A stretch of DNA of 38,993 nt from Aquisphaera insulae (GCF_011064615.1 NZ_JAALJH010000085.1:1-38993), one strand, 5' to 3'; positions 1-8,387 are shown, counted from the first letter of the stretch. Notes: generated by a model from the letters alone, not told the origin. Numbers and translations: made by a program.

Positions 1-95
1 CTCCCCCTTACGAAGGGGGAGTCGGAGGGGGTGCTTTGTGCCGGCCAGGGCGATCGAATGCACCCCCCTGAATCCCCCTTTCGTAAGGGGGGAAG
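1..95. repeat. Interspersed double-hairpin repeat, copy 1
   Basis: A non-coding element of about 95 bp that begins and ends with short hairpins (CCCCCTTACGAAGGGGG type at the left, CCCCTTTCGTAAGGGG type at the right) and has a G-rich run facing a C-rich run in the middle, so the whole can also fold on itself. A second copy in the same orientation, with the same outer arms but a partly different centre, lies at 30085-30180. It carries no ORF of note and resembles a REP/MITE-like dispersed element. The left end may continue outside the window. Confidence 0.75.
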
Positions 96-241
96 TGAAT
101 GCGGGCCGGCTTCCCTGTCGGCGGTAAGAGCCCAATTACGGTGATCTTCTTCCTTGCCGAGGTAATGGGCGGGGAAAATGAATGATTGAGATGGGGAATC
201 GGCCTCGAGAACAGGTCGCGGCGGAGTGCGGATGCAGGCGG

Positions 242-763
242 TCAGACGACTTCGGCGAAGCTCGTGAATCTCAATCGAAAGCTGTGCTCGCTCTCCCACT
301 CTCCCTTGATGGCGTCGGCCTGGGTGACGTCGAGGACGTTCGCTCTGATGAGGGAGACGACGAGGCTCACCGTGTCCCCGCGGACGATCGCGGGGAAGAC
401 CTTCGCGAGCTGCTTCCAGGCACGCCTGTCGTCCATGAAGAGGGGCAGATTTCGGGCGTGGGCCGCGGCGGCAGCGGCCTGCTCGCCGAGCCCGAGGGCA
501 TTGAGCCCTGAGAGCGTGGCGAACGCAGCGAGTTCGTCGATGCCGATCGTCTCGGGCGGGCCGTCCGGCAGGACGTGGCCGGCTGCGAGGGCCGCCCGGA
601 ATCGGTCGACCTGGGCCCGCCTCGTCACCTCGTCCCGCACCAGGTCGACCGCGAGGAAGCGATAGGTCGGGTGGCTAGCCAGAAGGTCGGTCCGGTCGAT
701 CGCCAGGAAATTGACCAGGACCGACGTGTCGATGATCGCCAGTGAGAGACCGTCCCTGGTCAT
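242..763 (-). CDS. PIN-domain protein, probable toxin/nuclease paired with the upstream XRE-ImmA protein
   Basis: A PIN-fold ribonuclease-like protein of about 173 residues. The first acidic residue sits in IIDTSVLVNFL (D12), a second in VRDEV (E45), a third in LGLGEQAAA (E94) and a further acidic pair in LFMDDRRAW (D111/D112), which is the usual order of metal-binding residues in PIN domains. The gene follows directly on the XRE-ImmA gene, whose stop lies 791-793. I chose the ATG at 763, preceded by GAGGATGAG; a TTG at 790 in the same frame would add nine residues and abut the upstream stop. The tight coupling to an HTH/metallopeptidase protein suggests a toxin-antitoxin pair in which the upstream protein is repressor and neutraliser. 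That pairing is inference; the RNA target cannot be told from the sequence. Confidence 0.85.
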   Translation of the reverse strand: MTRDGLSLAIIDTSVLVNFLAIDRTDLLASHPTYRFLAVDLVRDEVTRRAQVDRFRAALAAGHVLPDGPPETIGIDELAAFATLSGLNALGLGEQAAAAAAHARNLPLFMDDRRAWKQLAKVFPAIVRGDTVSLVVSLIRANVLDVTQADAIKGEWESEHSFRLRFTSFAEVV

Positions 764-790
764 CTGTGTCTCATCCTCGAAGTGGGGCAA

Positions 791-2038
791 TCAGCACTCC
801 GTCGCCGCCTCGGCCTGCTCGATGAGGTCTTTGGCGGGCATGTCCAGTTTATCACTCAGGTCGCGAAGCCATCCCTGAGAGACCTCCTCGCGGCGATAGG
901 CTTCCACGGCCAGGCGTGTGATCTGGCTCACGAGCTCGCGGTCGGGCTTCCTCTGGGGTTGTCCATCCTCGTTGCTGCCCGAGGACTCCAGGAGCCGGAA
1001 GCCGAGCGAGGACCTCTGGAGTAGGGACTCCTTCTCCCGAGCGTTCAGGTAACCGAGGTCGTTCAGGCGATAGGTGGCCGCCGGATAGCTGACGCCGAAG
1101 TGGTTCGCCAGGGCCACGACATCCTGATAGGTGATCTGCTGCGAGCCCGCTGCAGGCCGCTCCTCGGCTTCCACCGGCTCATCGCCCGCCGACGAATAGG
1201 TGATGCGTTGCCGTCGGCTGGGGCCGCCCTTCTCGAGGGTCTCCATGAACCACCGGACGCCGGTCTCCGGCATCAGGAAAGCGGCGGCGAAGGCATTCGC
1301 CCTCCGCTCGATGTAGTCCTGGCGGTTCTGCTCTCGGGTCACGATCGCACTGGTGGTCTTCCGGTCGAGCAGGGCGTGGGCGTATTCGTGGGCGTAGGAG
1401 AACCGTTTCCGGGCCCTCAGGTGGCCGTAATTCACGAGGACGACGAGCCCGATCGAGGAATGGCGGAGGAAGATGCCGGACATGTCGTCGGGCAGCCCCT
1501 TCACCCCGGAAGCCCAGATGCCCTGGGTGCTGATGACGTCGGCCATGTCGGCGATGGGGCCGTACCCCAGGCCCAATCGGCGACGCTCGTCTTCGGCCAC
1601 CTTCTCGCCCTGGCGAGTCGCCTCCGAGGGCCGGGTCGGGGCCCGGTACTCGTAGGCGGGCAGGTTGACGGCGTCGTCTAGCCCGAGGGTCGCCTCCAGG
1701 TGGACCCCGATGGAGCAAAGTTCCACACAGCGGGATACCTGCCGGTTCACCTCCTGGTCATCCAGGAGTTCGGGCGGGAGCCGGTGCAGGATGAGGAGGG
1801 GATCCTCCTCGCGGCTGGCCTGCGATTCACCTTCGGCGAAGAAGTCCATGACCGAGCGGTGATAGAGCTTCGCGAGCCCGGACAGCTCCAGGGTCGACAG
1901 CGACCGCTTCCCCGACTCGATGTGCACCAGGGCGGTTCGCGACAGGGCGATAGCCTGAGCGGCCTCTTCCTGGGTTAGCCTCCTGTTCTCTCGAGCTTCC
2001 TTGAGCCTCCTTCCCAGGGTGATTGCGTCAAGGGCCAT
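791..2038 (-). CDS. XRE-type HTH / ImmA-IrrE family metallopeptidase
   Basis: A two-domain protein of 415 residues. Residues 8-67 form an XRE/Cro helix-turn-helix (LKEARENRRLTQEEAA then ALSRTALVHIESGKR). The central part is a COG2856 zinc peptidase with HEYAH at 217-221 and the family's ERRANAFAAAFLMP motif at 244-257, E244 being the likely third zinc ligand. The C-terminal third (YPAATYRLNDLGYL) is also typical of the family. Proteins of this type repress an operon and cut a partner regulator on stress (ImmA of ICEBs1, IrrE of Deinococcus). The start at 2038 has a strong GGAGGAAGG site; an in-frame upstream ATG at 2101 lacks one. It is the first gene of a two-gene unit with the PIN protein and probably represses its own promoter, given the dyads in 2204-2339. 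Confidence 0.9.
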   Translation of the reverse strand: MALDAITLGRRLKEARENRRLTQEEAAQAIALSRTALVHIESGKRSLSTLELSGLAKLYHRSVMDFFAEGESQASREEDPLLILHRLPPELLDDQEVNRQVSRCVELCSIGVHLEATLGLDDAVNLPAYEYRAPTRPSEATRQGEKVAEDERRRLGLGYGPIADMADVISTQGIWASGVKGLPDDMSGIFLRHSSIGLVVLVNYGHLRARKRFSYAHEYAHALLDRKTTSAIVTREQNRQDYIERRANAFAAAFLMPETGVRWFMETLEKGGPSRRQRITYSSAGDEPVEAEERPAAGSQQITYQDVVALANHFGVSYPAATYRLNDLGYLNAREKESLLQRSSLGFRLLESSGSNEDGQPQRKPDRELVSQITRLAVEAYRREEVSQGWLRDLSDKLDMPAKDLIEQAEAATEC

Positions 2039-2203
2039 GACGTCCTTCCTCCATCGTGAACGGTGGTAACCGAGACGGTTCTCCTCCTCATCGCATGCCA
2101 AGTGCGACTTGTCGCCGAAGTTCCGACCGGGCTATTGGCTGGTCGATTCGTGGCTTAATCTATTTAAAGGAAAAGAGTTAAGTTCATAGAGCCTTGAGAG
2201 AGA

Positions 2204-2234
2204 GGGAGCCCGGGTTACCGTATACGGGCCTCCC
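2204..2234. promoter_or_regulatory. Imperfect hairpin with central CCGTATACGG palindrome
   Basis: GGGAG CCCG pairs with CGGG CTCCC with one bulged C, enclosing the 10-bp palindrome CCGTATACGG (2218-2227). It lies in the 378-bp gene-free stretch 2039-2416 between the divergent XRE-ImmA gene and the small gene at 2417. The stretch also holds an A+T-rich segment at 2150-2185 that probably contains the minus-strand promoter. Operator or leader hairpin are both possible. Confidence 0.4.
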
Positions 2235-2322
2235 ATCGGCGTCAAGGTTGTCCGTCGATGTGCGATTGCTGTACGAAAGTAAGGTAAAGTGATTCCACTT
2301 TAAAGTCAACAATTTCCTTGAT

Positions 2323-2339
2323 TGTTCGATAATCGAACA
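2323..2339. promoter_or_regulatory. Perfect 17-bp palindrome TGTTCGATAATCGAACA, likely operator
   Basis: Two 8-bp arms around a single central A, about 78 bp upstream of the small gene at 2417 and about 285 bp upstream of the XRE-ImmA start. The inner CGATAATCGAA recurs at 30550-30560 upstream of the sigma factor gene. Such a compact perfect dyad in an A+T-rich promoter region is typical of a dimeric repressor site; the protein that binds it is unknown. Confidence 0.45.
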
Positions 2340-2416
2340 TAGGATTGAGGTAGAGGGCTGGAATCAGCCGGGCAGTAGAAACCGGCTGGCGTGGCCCGAG
2401 TCTGAGGAAAGTGAAG

Positions 2417-2590
2417 ATGGCTACCAATCCGCCCAAAGGTGACGGGCACCGCAACGGAGCGGTGCGAGATCGGTCGCAGGTGCTCAATCCGACGACCCAG
2501 CAGTGGGTGAAGCGGGACACGGAGACCGGCCGCTTCATGGACGTCAAGAAGGACGGGGAGCCCTTCAAGGGCGTCCGGAAGGAGAGGTGA
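2417..2590 (+). CDS. Small conserved hypothetical protein (57 aa)
   Basis: A 57-residue basic, hydrophilic protein. It opens with MATNPPKGDGHRNGAVRDRS and continues with VLNPTTQQWVKRDTETGRF and MDVKKDGEPFKGVRKER. As I recall, near-identical short proteins are widespread in bacteria and unstudied; the NP.T.QWVKRD..TGRFMD.K.DG.PFKGVR pattern is what I recognise. The ATG is preceded by GAGGAAAG at good distance and the frame is open to a TGA at 2588-2590. There are no cysteines, membrane segments or signal peptide. It stands alone, with gene remnants downstream. I assign no function; a stress-inducible nucleic-acid- or ribosome-associated peptide is conceivable from its charge only. Confidence 0.85.
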   Translation: MATNPPKGDGHRNGAVRDRSQVLNPTTQQWVKRDTETGRFMDVKKDGEPFKGVRKER

Positions 2591-2673
2591 CTCGTCCAGT
2601 CCCTCCAGGGGAATACAGGCCCCTACGGAGGGCCAACTTCCCGACTCACGCCTTCGAAGGAGAGGGGACAGCC

Positions 2674-2793
2674 GTGGGATTTCGCTTCCTGAACCTCGAT
2701 CGGGCCACGCGGCCGCACGTGGCCGCCGAGATCGAGCGAGATAGCTCGCTGGGCACGCTCGCAGAGCGCCACCGACTCGGTTCGCCAGCCTAA
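2674..2793 (+). pseudogene. Possible gene remnant (39 codons, GTG start)
   Basis: A short reading frame starting VGFRFLNLDRATRPHV and running through AEIERDSSLGTLAERHRL before a TAA. The opening resembles the N-terminal FR.LDL..R..M..EIE.D...GTL pattern of an uncharacterised bacterial family, but the frame ends far too early. A GGAGAGGGG run precedes the GTG. I read it as the stump of a broken gene rather than a working peptide; it could be chance. Confidence 0.25.
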
Positions 2794-2807
2794 TACGGTA
2801 GCGGGTA

Positions 2808-2888
2808 TTGGTCAGCGAGGGCTCCCAGCGGCTCGTGACCTCGGACAACCCCTTCTACTTCACACGCGGGATCGGCTTCTCAGGTTGA
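2808..2888 (+). pseudogene. Possible 3' remnant of a DUF4238-like gene
   Basis: An open stretch with no start signal encodes QRLVTSDNPFYFTRGIGFSG and then TGA. TSDNP followed by hydrophobic residues is the signature I recall for DUF4238 proteins. The frame is closed upstream by TAG at 2799-2801. It lies directly against the 3' end of the XylR-type gene on the other strand, so it could be a fragment left by rearrangement. Very short, hence low confidence. Confidence 0.2.
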
Positions 2889-4094
2889 TCAGTGGCTCGG
2901 GGTCCGCGACTCCCTCCGGTAGCGGGCCGGGGTGGTGCGGAGGGCGCGGCGGAAGACCTGGGCGAGGTAGCTGGGGCTGGAGAAGCCGGCGGCGCGGGCG
3001 ACGCCCGGGATCGGCAGGTCGGTCTCGAGCAGGAGGCGGCGGGCCCGCTCGAGGCGGATCCGCTGGAGCTCGTCGTGGATCGTGTGGCCGACCGTGGCCC
3101 GGAAGCGCATCTCCAGGCTTCGCCGCGAGATCAGCCGGTCGGCGACGACGTCGGCCACGCCGATCGGCTCGCCGGCGTGGTTGTGCAGGAAGTGGAGCGC
3201 GGCGGCGACCTCCGGGTCGTCGAGCGCGATCACGTCGGTGGACCGCCGGGGGACGACGCGGAGCGCCTCGACCACGAGCCGTGCCGGGCGGGGCCGACGC
3301 CTCGGCGGGCGGCAGCCGGCGGCGTGGGCTCGCATCATCCGGTCCAGCATCGCCGCGGCGCGGTAGCCGCCGGCCTCCGCGTTGAGGGCGACGCTCGAGA
3401 GCGGCGGGTCGGCGAGCTCGCAGAGGAGCTCGTCGTCGTCCACGCCCACGACCGCGATCTGCTCCGGCACGACGAGCCCCCCGGCGCGGCAGGCCTCCAG
3501 GACCTGACGGCCGCGGTCGTCGTCGCAGGCCATCAGCCCCGCGGGCCTCGGCAGGCGGCAGAGCCAGTCGGAGAGGATCGGCTGCTCCCGGCCCCACGAC
3601 CGGTCGCGGGCCGACCGCGGCGGCTCGTAGACGTGCGGCTCGAAGCCGGCCTCCCGGATCCGGTCGACGAACGCGGCCCGACGGCGGAGCGACCAGACTC
3701 GGTCTCCCGTGCCGACATAGGCATGGTTCCGGAACCCCAGCCCCAGGAGGTGCTCCGCGGCCAGCCGCCCGGCCCCCGCGGAATCGGACTCCACCTCGGC
3801 GAGATGCCCCAGCGGGTGCTCCGGCCTCATCTCCTCCTCCGCGAGGTCCAGCGCGATCGCCGGCAGCCCGGACTCGAGGATCGCGCGGGCCACGGCCGCC
3901 GTCTCCACCCGGGCGATGATCCCGGTCCCCCCCCAGGACTGCATCCGCGGCAGGACCTGCGCGAAGTCCCCGGGGGTGAGGTAGAACCCCCACGGCCCGT
4001 GCAGCCGGGCGTACCGGACGATCCCCCGCAGCAGGCCCCGCCCGTAGCCCCGCGAGGTCTCGATCAGGAGCGCCACCTTCGGGATCCGTGACAT
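2889..4094 (-). CDS. XylR-type transcriptional regulator (periplasmic-binding-like sensor + AraC HTH)
   Basis: A 401-residue regulator. The N-terminal two thirds form a LacI/periplasmic-binding-type sugar sensor (PKVALLIETSRGYGRGLLRG at the start; later VVGVDDDELLCELADPPLSS), and the C-terminal ~100 residues are an AraC-family double HTH (ISRRSLEMRFRATVG, then VARAAGFSSPSYLAQVFRRA). This is the architecture of E. coli XylR, which binds xylose and activates transcription; the family is heavily expanded in planctomycetes. The ATG at 4094 has a GGGGGGAGG site seven bases away; a much longer upstream extension is open but runs through galT on the opposite strand and is not coding. It is divergent from the Leloir operon with a shared 189-bp intergenic region, so galactose-related control is likely but unproven. 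Confidence 0.88.
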   Translation of the reverse strand: MSRIPKVALLIETSRGYGRGLLRGIVRYARLHGPWGFYLTPGDFAQVLPRMQSWGGTGIIARVETAAVARAILESGLPAIALDLAEEEMRPEHPLGHLAEVESDSAGAGRLAAEHLLGLGFRNHAYVGTGDRVWSLRRRAAFVDRIREAGFEPHVYEPPRSARDRSWGREQPILSDWLCRLPRPAGLMACDDDRGRQVLEACRAGGLVVPEQIAVVGVDDDELLCELADPPLSSVALNAEAGGYRAAAMLDRMMRAHAAGCRPPRRRPRPARLVVEALRVVPRRSTDVIALDDPEVAAALHFLHNHAGEPIGVADVVADRLISRRSLEMRFRATVGHTIHDELQRIRLERARRLLLETDLPIPGVARAAGFSSPSYLAQVFRRALRTTPARYRRESRTPSH

Positions 4095-4175
4095 CGTCGA
4101 TCCTCCCCCCCGCCGTGTCGCCGTCGCGGCCGTCACCATTCTCGCGGCGAGGCGGAAAGCCCGCCAGGGAGGCCT

Positions 4176-4212
4176 GCGCAAAACTCGTATTTTATTGCGC
4201 GATCGCAATCTG
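4176..4212. promoter_or_regulatory. Overlapping dyads in the xylR-like/galT divergent promoter region
   Basis: An A+T-rich island in G+C-rich surroundings. ATTGCG-CGAT-CGCAAT (4194-4209) is a perfect dyad with 6-bp arms. GCGCAA (about 4177) also faces TTGCGC (4195-4200) across an A+T-rich centre, and CCGCCAG (about 4171) faces CTGGCGG (about 4210). These nested dyads sit midway between the divergent starts at 4094 and 4284 and are the best candidates for operator and promoter of both genes. Confidence 0.45.
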
Positions 4213-4283
4213 GCGGTGCGGTGCAGCCGGGGGTAGGCTGTCTCCGGTCGGGACACACCGGCTTTCCTCCGAGGGTCGTGAAC

Positions 4284-5330
4284 ATGACGTGGGAACAGCG
4301 CTGGCATCCTCTGCGCGAGGAGTGGGTCGTCGTCGCGGCCCACCGGAACAACCGCCCGTGGGTGGGCGGGACGCTCGAAGGGCAGGAGAAGGTCATCCCG
4401 GAATACGACCCGGGCTGCCCGCTCTGCCCCCGCAATACGCGGGTCAGCGGGGCCACGAACCCGGACTATGCCGGCGTCTTCGTCTTCGACAACGACGCGC
4501 CGTGCGTGGGCCCGAAGGCCCCCCGCGACCTGCCGAGGCCGGCCGGCATCTACCGGAACGGCCCGGCCGAGGGGATCGCCCGCGTCGTCTGCTACACCCC
4601 CCGGCATGACATGACCCTCGCGGAGCTGGGCGCCGGGCAGGTGGAGGCCCTGCTCGCCTGCTGGCAGGAGCAGTATCGCGACCTCGGCTCGCGTCCCGAG
4701 GTCAATCACGTGCTCATGTTCGAGAACAAGGGGGAGGCCGTCGGCGTCTCCAACCCGCACCCGCACTGCCAGATCTACGCCACCAACTTCGTCTTCAAGA
4801 CGATCGAGAACGAGGCGGCGATCTCGAAACGGTACTGGGGGGAGAACCGGCGGGTCCTGATGGAGGACATCATCGCCTCCGAGCGCGAGGACGGCCGGCG
4901 GATCCTGGCCGAGAACGACTCGGCGATCGCCTTCCTGCCCTACTTCGCCCGCTACGCGTACGAGACGTTCGTGGTGCCGAAGCAGCCGCACGGCAGCCTC
5001 GCGGACCTCTCGCCCGCGGAGCTCCGGGACTTCTCGAAGGTCCTCCACGAGGTCCAGGTCCGGTTCGACAACCTCTGGAAGATGCCGTTCCCCTACGTGA
5101 TGGCCCTGCACCAGGCCCCGACCGACGGCAAGGCGCACGAGGGCTTCCATTTCCACATCGAGTTCCATCCGCCCCTGCGGAAGCCGAACCTGCTCAAGTA
5201 CCTGGCCGGCCCCGAGGTCGGCGGCGGCAGCTTCCTGAGCGACACGTCGCCCGAGGAGAAGGCCGCGGAGCTCCGGGCCGTCCCGCCCGTCCATTACCGG
5301 CATGCCGGGGAGGTCGCCGCCCATGCCTGA
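4284..5330 (+). CDS. galT: Galactose-1-phosphate uridylyltransferase
   Basis: Transfers UMP between UDP-glucose and galactose-1-phosphate in the cytosolic Leloir pathway. The 348-residue product has the catalytic HPH in SNPHPHCQIYA, the zinc-site CPLCP motif near residue 44, and the C-terminal HQAPTDGKAHEGFHFHIEF block that carries the conserved histidines. Length matches the bacterial family. I start at the ATG of MTWEQRWHPLREEW; an upstream in-frame ATG at 4221 would add a stretch without homology. Its stop overlaps the next gene by eight bases, so galT and the kinase are co-translated. The order galT-kinase-mutase-galE makes a complete pathway from galactose to glucose-6-phosphate. Confidence 0.96.
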   Translation: MTWEQRWHPLREEWVVVAAHRNNRPWVGGTLEGQEKVIPEYDPGCPLCPRNTRVSGATNPDYAGVFVFDNDAPCVGPKAPRDLPRPAGIYRNGPAEGIARVVCYTPRHDMTLAELGAGQVEALLACWQEQYRDLGSRPEVNHVLMFENKGEAVGVSNPHPHCQIYATNFVFKTIENEAAISKRYWGENRRVLMEDIIASEREDGRRILAENDSAIAFLPYFARYAYETFVVPKQPHGSLADLSPAELRDFSKVLHEVQVRFDNLWKMPFPYVMALHQAPTDGKAHEGFHFHIEFHPPLRKPNLLKYLAGPEVGGGSFLSDTSPEEKAAELRAVPPVHYRHAGEVAAHA

Positions 5331-6777
5331 CCTTCGCGAGCAGACGGTAGCCGTGGCCGAATCCGAGGTCGCCGAGTTCCTCGACCGGCTCCGGCAACCC
5401 GGCGAGGGCCCCCTCTTCGAAGCGGGCTCGCCGGTCGTCGCGGCCAGGGCGCCGGGGCGGCTCGACGTCATGGGGGGCATCGCCGACTACTCGGGCTCGC
5501 TGGTCCTCCAGTGGCCCATCCGCGAGGCCACGCTGGTCGCCGCCCAGGAGTCGGGACGACCGGGCCTGACGATCGTCAGCCGGCCGTCCGACGGCGGGCA
5601 TCCCGCGCGGCGGCTCGAGATCGACGGTCCGACCACCCGGCTGCTCCTCGACGGCGGCTACGAGGCCGCCCGGCGGTGGCTCGCTCGCGACCCGGAGACG
5701 CACTGGGCTTCCTACGTCGTGGGCGTCCTGGCCGTCCTCCACCGCGAGCGCGGCCTGACGCTCGGCGTGGACCGCGGCCTGAAGGTCCTCGTCGAATCGA
5801 AGGTCCCGGAGGGGAAGGGGGTCAGCTCGTCCGCGGCGCTCGAGGTCGCCGTGATGCAGGCCGCGACCGGCCTCCTCGATCAAACGATCGAGGGGACCGA
5901 GGTGGCCCGGCTCTGCCAGATGGCGGAGAACTTCGTCGTCGGCGCGCCCTGCGGGATCATGGACCAGATGGCCTCCGCCGTCGGCAGGGCGGGCTCCCTG
6001 CTGGCGCTTCTTTGCCAGCCGGCCGAGGTGAAGGGGTACGTCGACCTGCCGCCGGCCATCGGCTTCTGGGGGATCGACTCGGGGATACGCCATGCGGTGA
6101 CCGGCAGCGATTACACCTCGGTGCGCACCGGCGCGTTCATGGGTTACCGGATGATCGCCGAGGCCGCCGGCCTGAAGGCGTCGCCGACCGCCGAGCCGGG
6201 CGTGGTGGCGATCGAAGACCCGCGGTGGTCCGGCTTCGTGGCCAACCTCACGCCCGGTGAGTTCGACCGCGAGTTCGCGGCCGGGCTGCCGGCGACGCTC
6301 TCCGGCGCGGAGTTCCTGGGGCGTTTCGGCGGCACGACCGATCGGGTGACCCGAGTCGACCCCTCGCGGACCTACGCCGTCCTGAAGCCGACCGCCCACC
6401 CGATCGGCGAGCACGCCCGGGTCCGTCGGTTCGCGGAGCTGCTCTCGGGCCGCTGCGACGAGGCGGCCCTCCGCGAGATGGGCGAGCTGATGTTCGGCTC
6501 GCACGCGAGCTACTCCTCCTGCGGGCTCGGCTCCGACGGCACCGACCTGCTGGTCGAGATGGTCCGCGAGGCCGGGCCGGCCGCGGGCCTCTACGGCGCC
6601 AAGATCACCGGCGGCGGCAGCGGCGGCACGGTCGCCATCCTCGGCCGCGACTCGGCCGGCCCGGCGGTCGCGGAGATCTCACGCCGCTATGCGGAGGAGA
6701 CCGGCCGCACCCCCTACCTGTTCGAGGGGACCTCGCCGGGCGCCTGCCATTTCGGGGTGAGGCGGTCCGGACGGTGA
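5323..6777 (+). CDS. galK: Galactokinase-like GHMP kinase
   Basis: A 484-residue GHMP-family sugar kinase expected to phosphorylate galactose at C1. Motif 1 is RAPGRLDVMGGIADYSGS, motif 2 VPEGKGVSSSAALEVA (the glycine/serine-rich ATP loop), followed by CGIMDQMASAVG, and motif 3 near the C-terminus is KITGGGSGGTVAILG. It is longer than the ~380-residue E. coli enzyme, and the substrate motif has GGIADYSG where typical galactokinases have GEHTDYN, so another aldose is possible. The ATG at 5323 has a GGGGAGG site inside galT. Context between galT and galE argues strongly for galactose, but the altered sugar motif should be kept in mind. Confidence 0.88.
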   Translation: MPDLREQTVAVAESEVAEFLDRLRQPGEGPLFEAGSPVVAARAPGRLDVMGGIADYSGSLVLQWPIREATLVAAQESGRPGLTIVSRPSDGGHPARRLEIDGPTTRLLLDGGYEAARRWLARDPETHWASYVVGVLAVLHRERGLTLGVDRGLKVLVESKVPEGKGVSSSAALEVAVMQAATGLLDQTIEGTEVARLCQMAENFVVGAPCGIMDQMASAVGRAGSLLALLCQPAEVKGYVDLPPAIGFWGIDSGIRHAVTGSDYTSVRTGAFMGYRMIAEAAGLKASPTAEPGVVAIEDPRWSGFVANLTPGEFDREFAAGLPATLSGAEFLGRFGGTTDRVTRVDPSRTYAVLKPTAHPIGEHARVRRFAELLSGRCDEAALREMGELMFGSHASYSSCGLGSDGTDLLVEMVREAGPAAGLYGAKITGGGSGGTVAILGRDSAGPAVAEISRRYAEETGRTPYLFEGTSPGACHFGVRRSGR

Positions 6778-6841
6778 TCGAGGCGCATCGAAGGCATTAT
6801 GGGCGATCTTATCGATCTAGATGAATATGGCGAGGTGTACG

Positions 6842-8353
6842 GTGGACGATCCGCTCAACCTGTCGATGTTCCGTGCCTACGACATCCGCACCCCGGCGGC
6901 GGGCCTGACGGCGGAGCTGGCCGCGCGGCTGGCTCGGGCGGAGGCGAAGTACTTCCGCGATGATCTCGGGGCCCCCGGCGTCGTCGTGGCGCACGACGCC
7001 CGGCGGACGGGGCCGCAGTACCTGACGATCTGCATCGATGCCTTCCGCGCGGCGGGGCTCGAGGTGATCTATCTGCCGGGGGCGTGCTCGACGTCCTATT
7101 TCTACGACTCGGCCGTGTGCAATCCGTCGTATGCGGCGGCGATCGTCGGCGCGTCCCACAACCCGTCGGGGGACACCGGGCAGAAGATCCTGGCGCCGGG
7201 CGTCGTGCCGATCGCGGAGGGGATCGGGCCGCTGGGTGGGCTCGACCGGATCAAGGAGCTGTACCTCAAGGGCGAGGGCGCGTCGTCGCCGCGGAAGGGG
7301 ACGCTCCGGATCGAGGAGCGGATCGGCGAGTTCGTCCGCCGGAGCATGGAGCTGGCCGGCGTGGGGCCGGGCGGGCTAAAGGGGGCGAAGGTCTTCCAGG
7401 ATTATCTCTTCGGCGCCTCGGGGCGGGAGATGATGATGGCCTTCGGCCTGGCCGGGGCGGACCTCGAGCCGATGCACTTCACGCCCGACGGCACCTTCCC
7501 GCTGGGCGACCCCAACCCGGTCAAGCTGCCGGTCGTCCGCCCGGGGCTGGAGGCGATGAAGGCCGGCAACTACCAGGTGGGCATGTTCTTCGACGGCGAC
7601 GGCGACCGCCTGGACATCTACCGGGGGGACGGCACCTACCTGTCGTCGAGCTTCGTCTACGCGGCGGTCCTGCCGGAGATCCGCAGGCGGATCTCGGCGC
7701 CGGGGCTCGGGGTCTTCGCCGACCTGAAGTCGAATCCGCTGGCGATCATCGAGATGGCGAAGGCCGGCCTGGCGGTGGACGTCATCCGCAACGGCCACTC
7801 GCAGATCAAGGAGAGCCTGAAGCTTGACCCCGCCCGGCTGGGTTCGGTCGAGGAGTCGGCCCATTACTACGAGGCCTTCACCGGTCCGGATGGCGGCCGG
7901 TACTGCACCGAGAACACGCTCTACTTCGCCCTCCTGATCGCGAAGACCTGGCGGGACCATCCGGAGCGATTCGACCGGCTGATCGGCATCCAGGCCACGA
8001 CCGCCCGCCAGCGCGAATGGGGCTACAAGTTCCCGACCGACGAGCAGCGCGCCGCCGCGCTTGAGGCCGTCCGGCTCCATTTCGAGGGCGCCGGGGCGAG
8101 ATCGCTCGATAGAATGAAGAACGGCATGGACCTGGAGGCGACGCTCCTCCGTCGCGGGCTGCCGTTCGACGTGGACGAGCACACCACGCTGGCGGAGGAC
8201 TGGATCCAGGTCAGCCAGCGGGTCTCGCAGAGCGAGAACGGCCTGGCGCGGTGGGAAGTCGTAGGGGCCACCGCCGACCTCGTCGGCGCGGCCAAGCGAC
8301 AGATCGCGGAGTGTGTCCGTCGCTTCGGCGCCGGGGATGAATACCAGGGCTGA
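6842..8353 (+). CDS. Phosphoglucomutase / phosphomannomutase
   Basis: An alpha-D-phosphohexomutase that, in this operon, most likely turns glucose-1-phosphate from the Leloir cycle into glucose-6-phosphate. Motifs in order: RAYDIRTP at the N-terminus, the catalytic phosphoserine loop VGASHNPSGDTGQK, the metal-binding loop FFDGDGDRLDIY and the sugar-binding segment GSVEESAHYY. Two ATGs at 6821 and 6827 are in frame, but only the GTG at 6842 has a Shine-Dalgarno match (GAGG six bases upstream), so I prefer it. It gives a product of 503 residues. Substrate choice between glucose and mannose cannot be decided from sequence. Confidence 0.9.
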   Translation: MDDPLNLSMFRAYDIRTPAAGLTAELAARLARAEAKYFRDDLGAPGVVVAHDARRTGPQYLTICIDAFRAAGLEVIYLPGACSTSYFYDSAVCNPSYAAAIVGASHNPSGDTGQKILAPGVVPIAEGIGPLGGLDRIKELYLKGEGASSPRKGTLRIEERIGEFVRRSMELAGVGPGGLKGAKVFQDYLFGASGREMMMAFGLAGADLEPMHFTPDGTFPLGDPNPVKLPVVRPGLEAMKAGNYQVGMFFDGDGDRLDIYRGDGTYLSSSFVYAAVLPEIRRRISAPGLGVFADLKSNPLAIIEMAKAGLAVDVIRNGHSQIKESLKLDPARLGSVEESAHYYEAFTGPDGGRYCTENTLYFALLIAKTWRDHPERFDRLIGIQATTARQREWGYKFPTDEQRAAALEAVRLHFEGAGARSLDRMKNGMDLEATLLRRGLPFDVDEHTTLAEDWIQVSQRVSQSENGLARWEVVGATADLVGAAKRQIAECVRRFGAGDEYQG

Positions 8354-8387
8354 TCCGGGCGATCGGCCCGAAGGGGAACGAACGACC

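Noticed and set aside
4095..5480. N-terminal extension of the XylR-type gene through the galT region
   Set aside because: The frame is open but antisense to galT; a strong ribosome site and the family N-terminus place the start at 4094.
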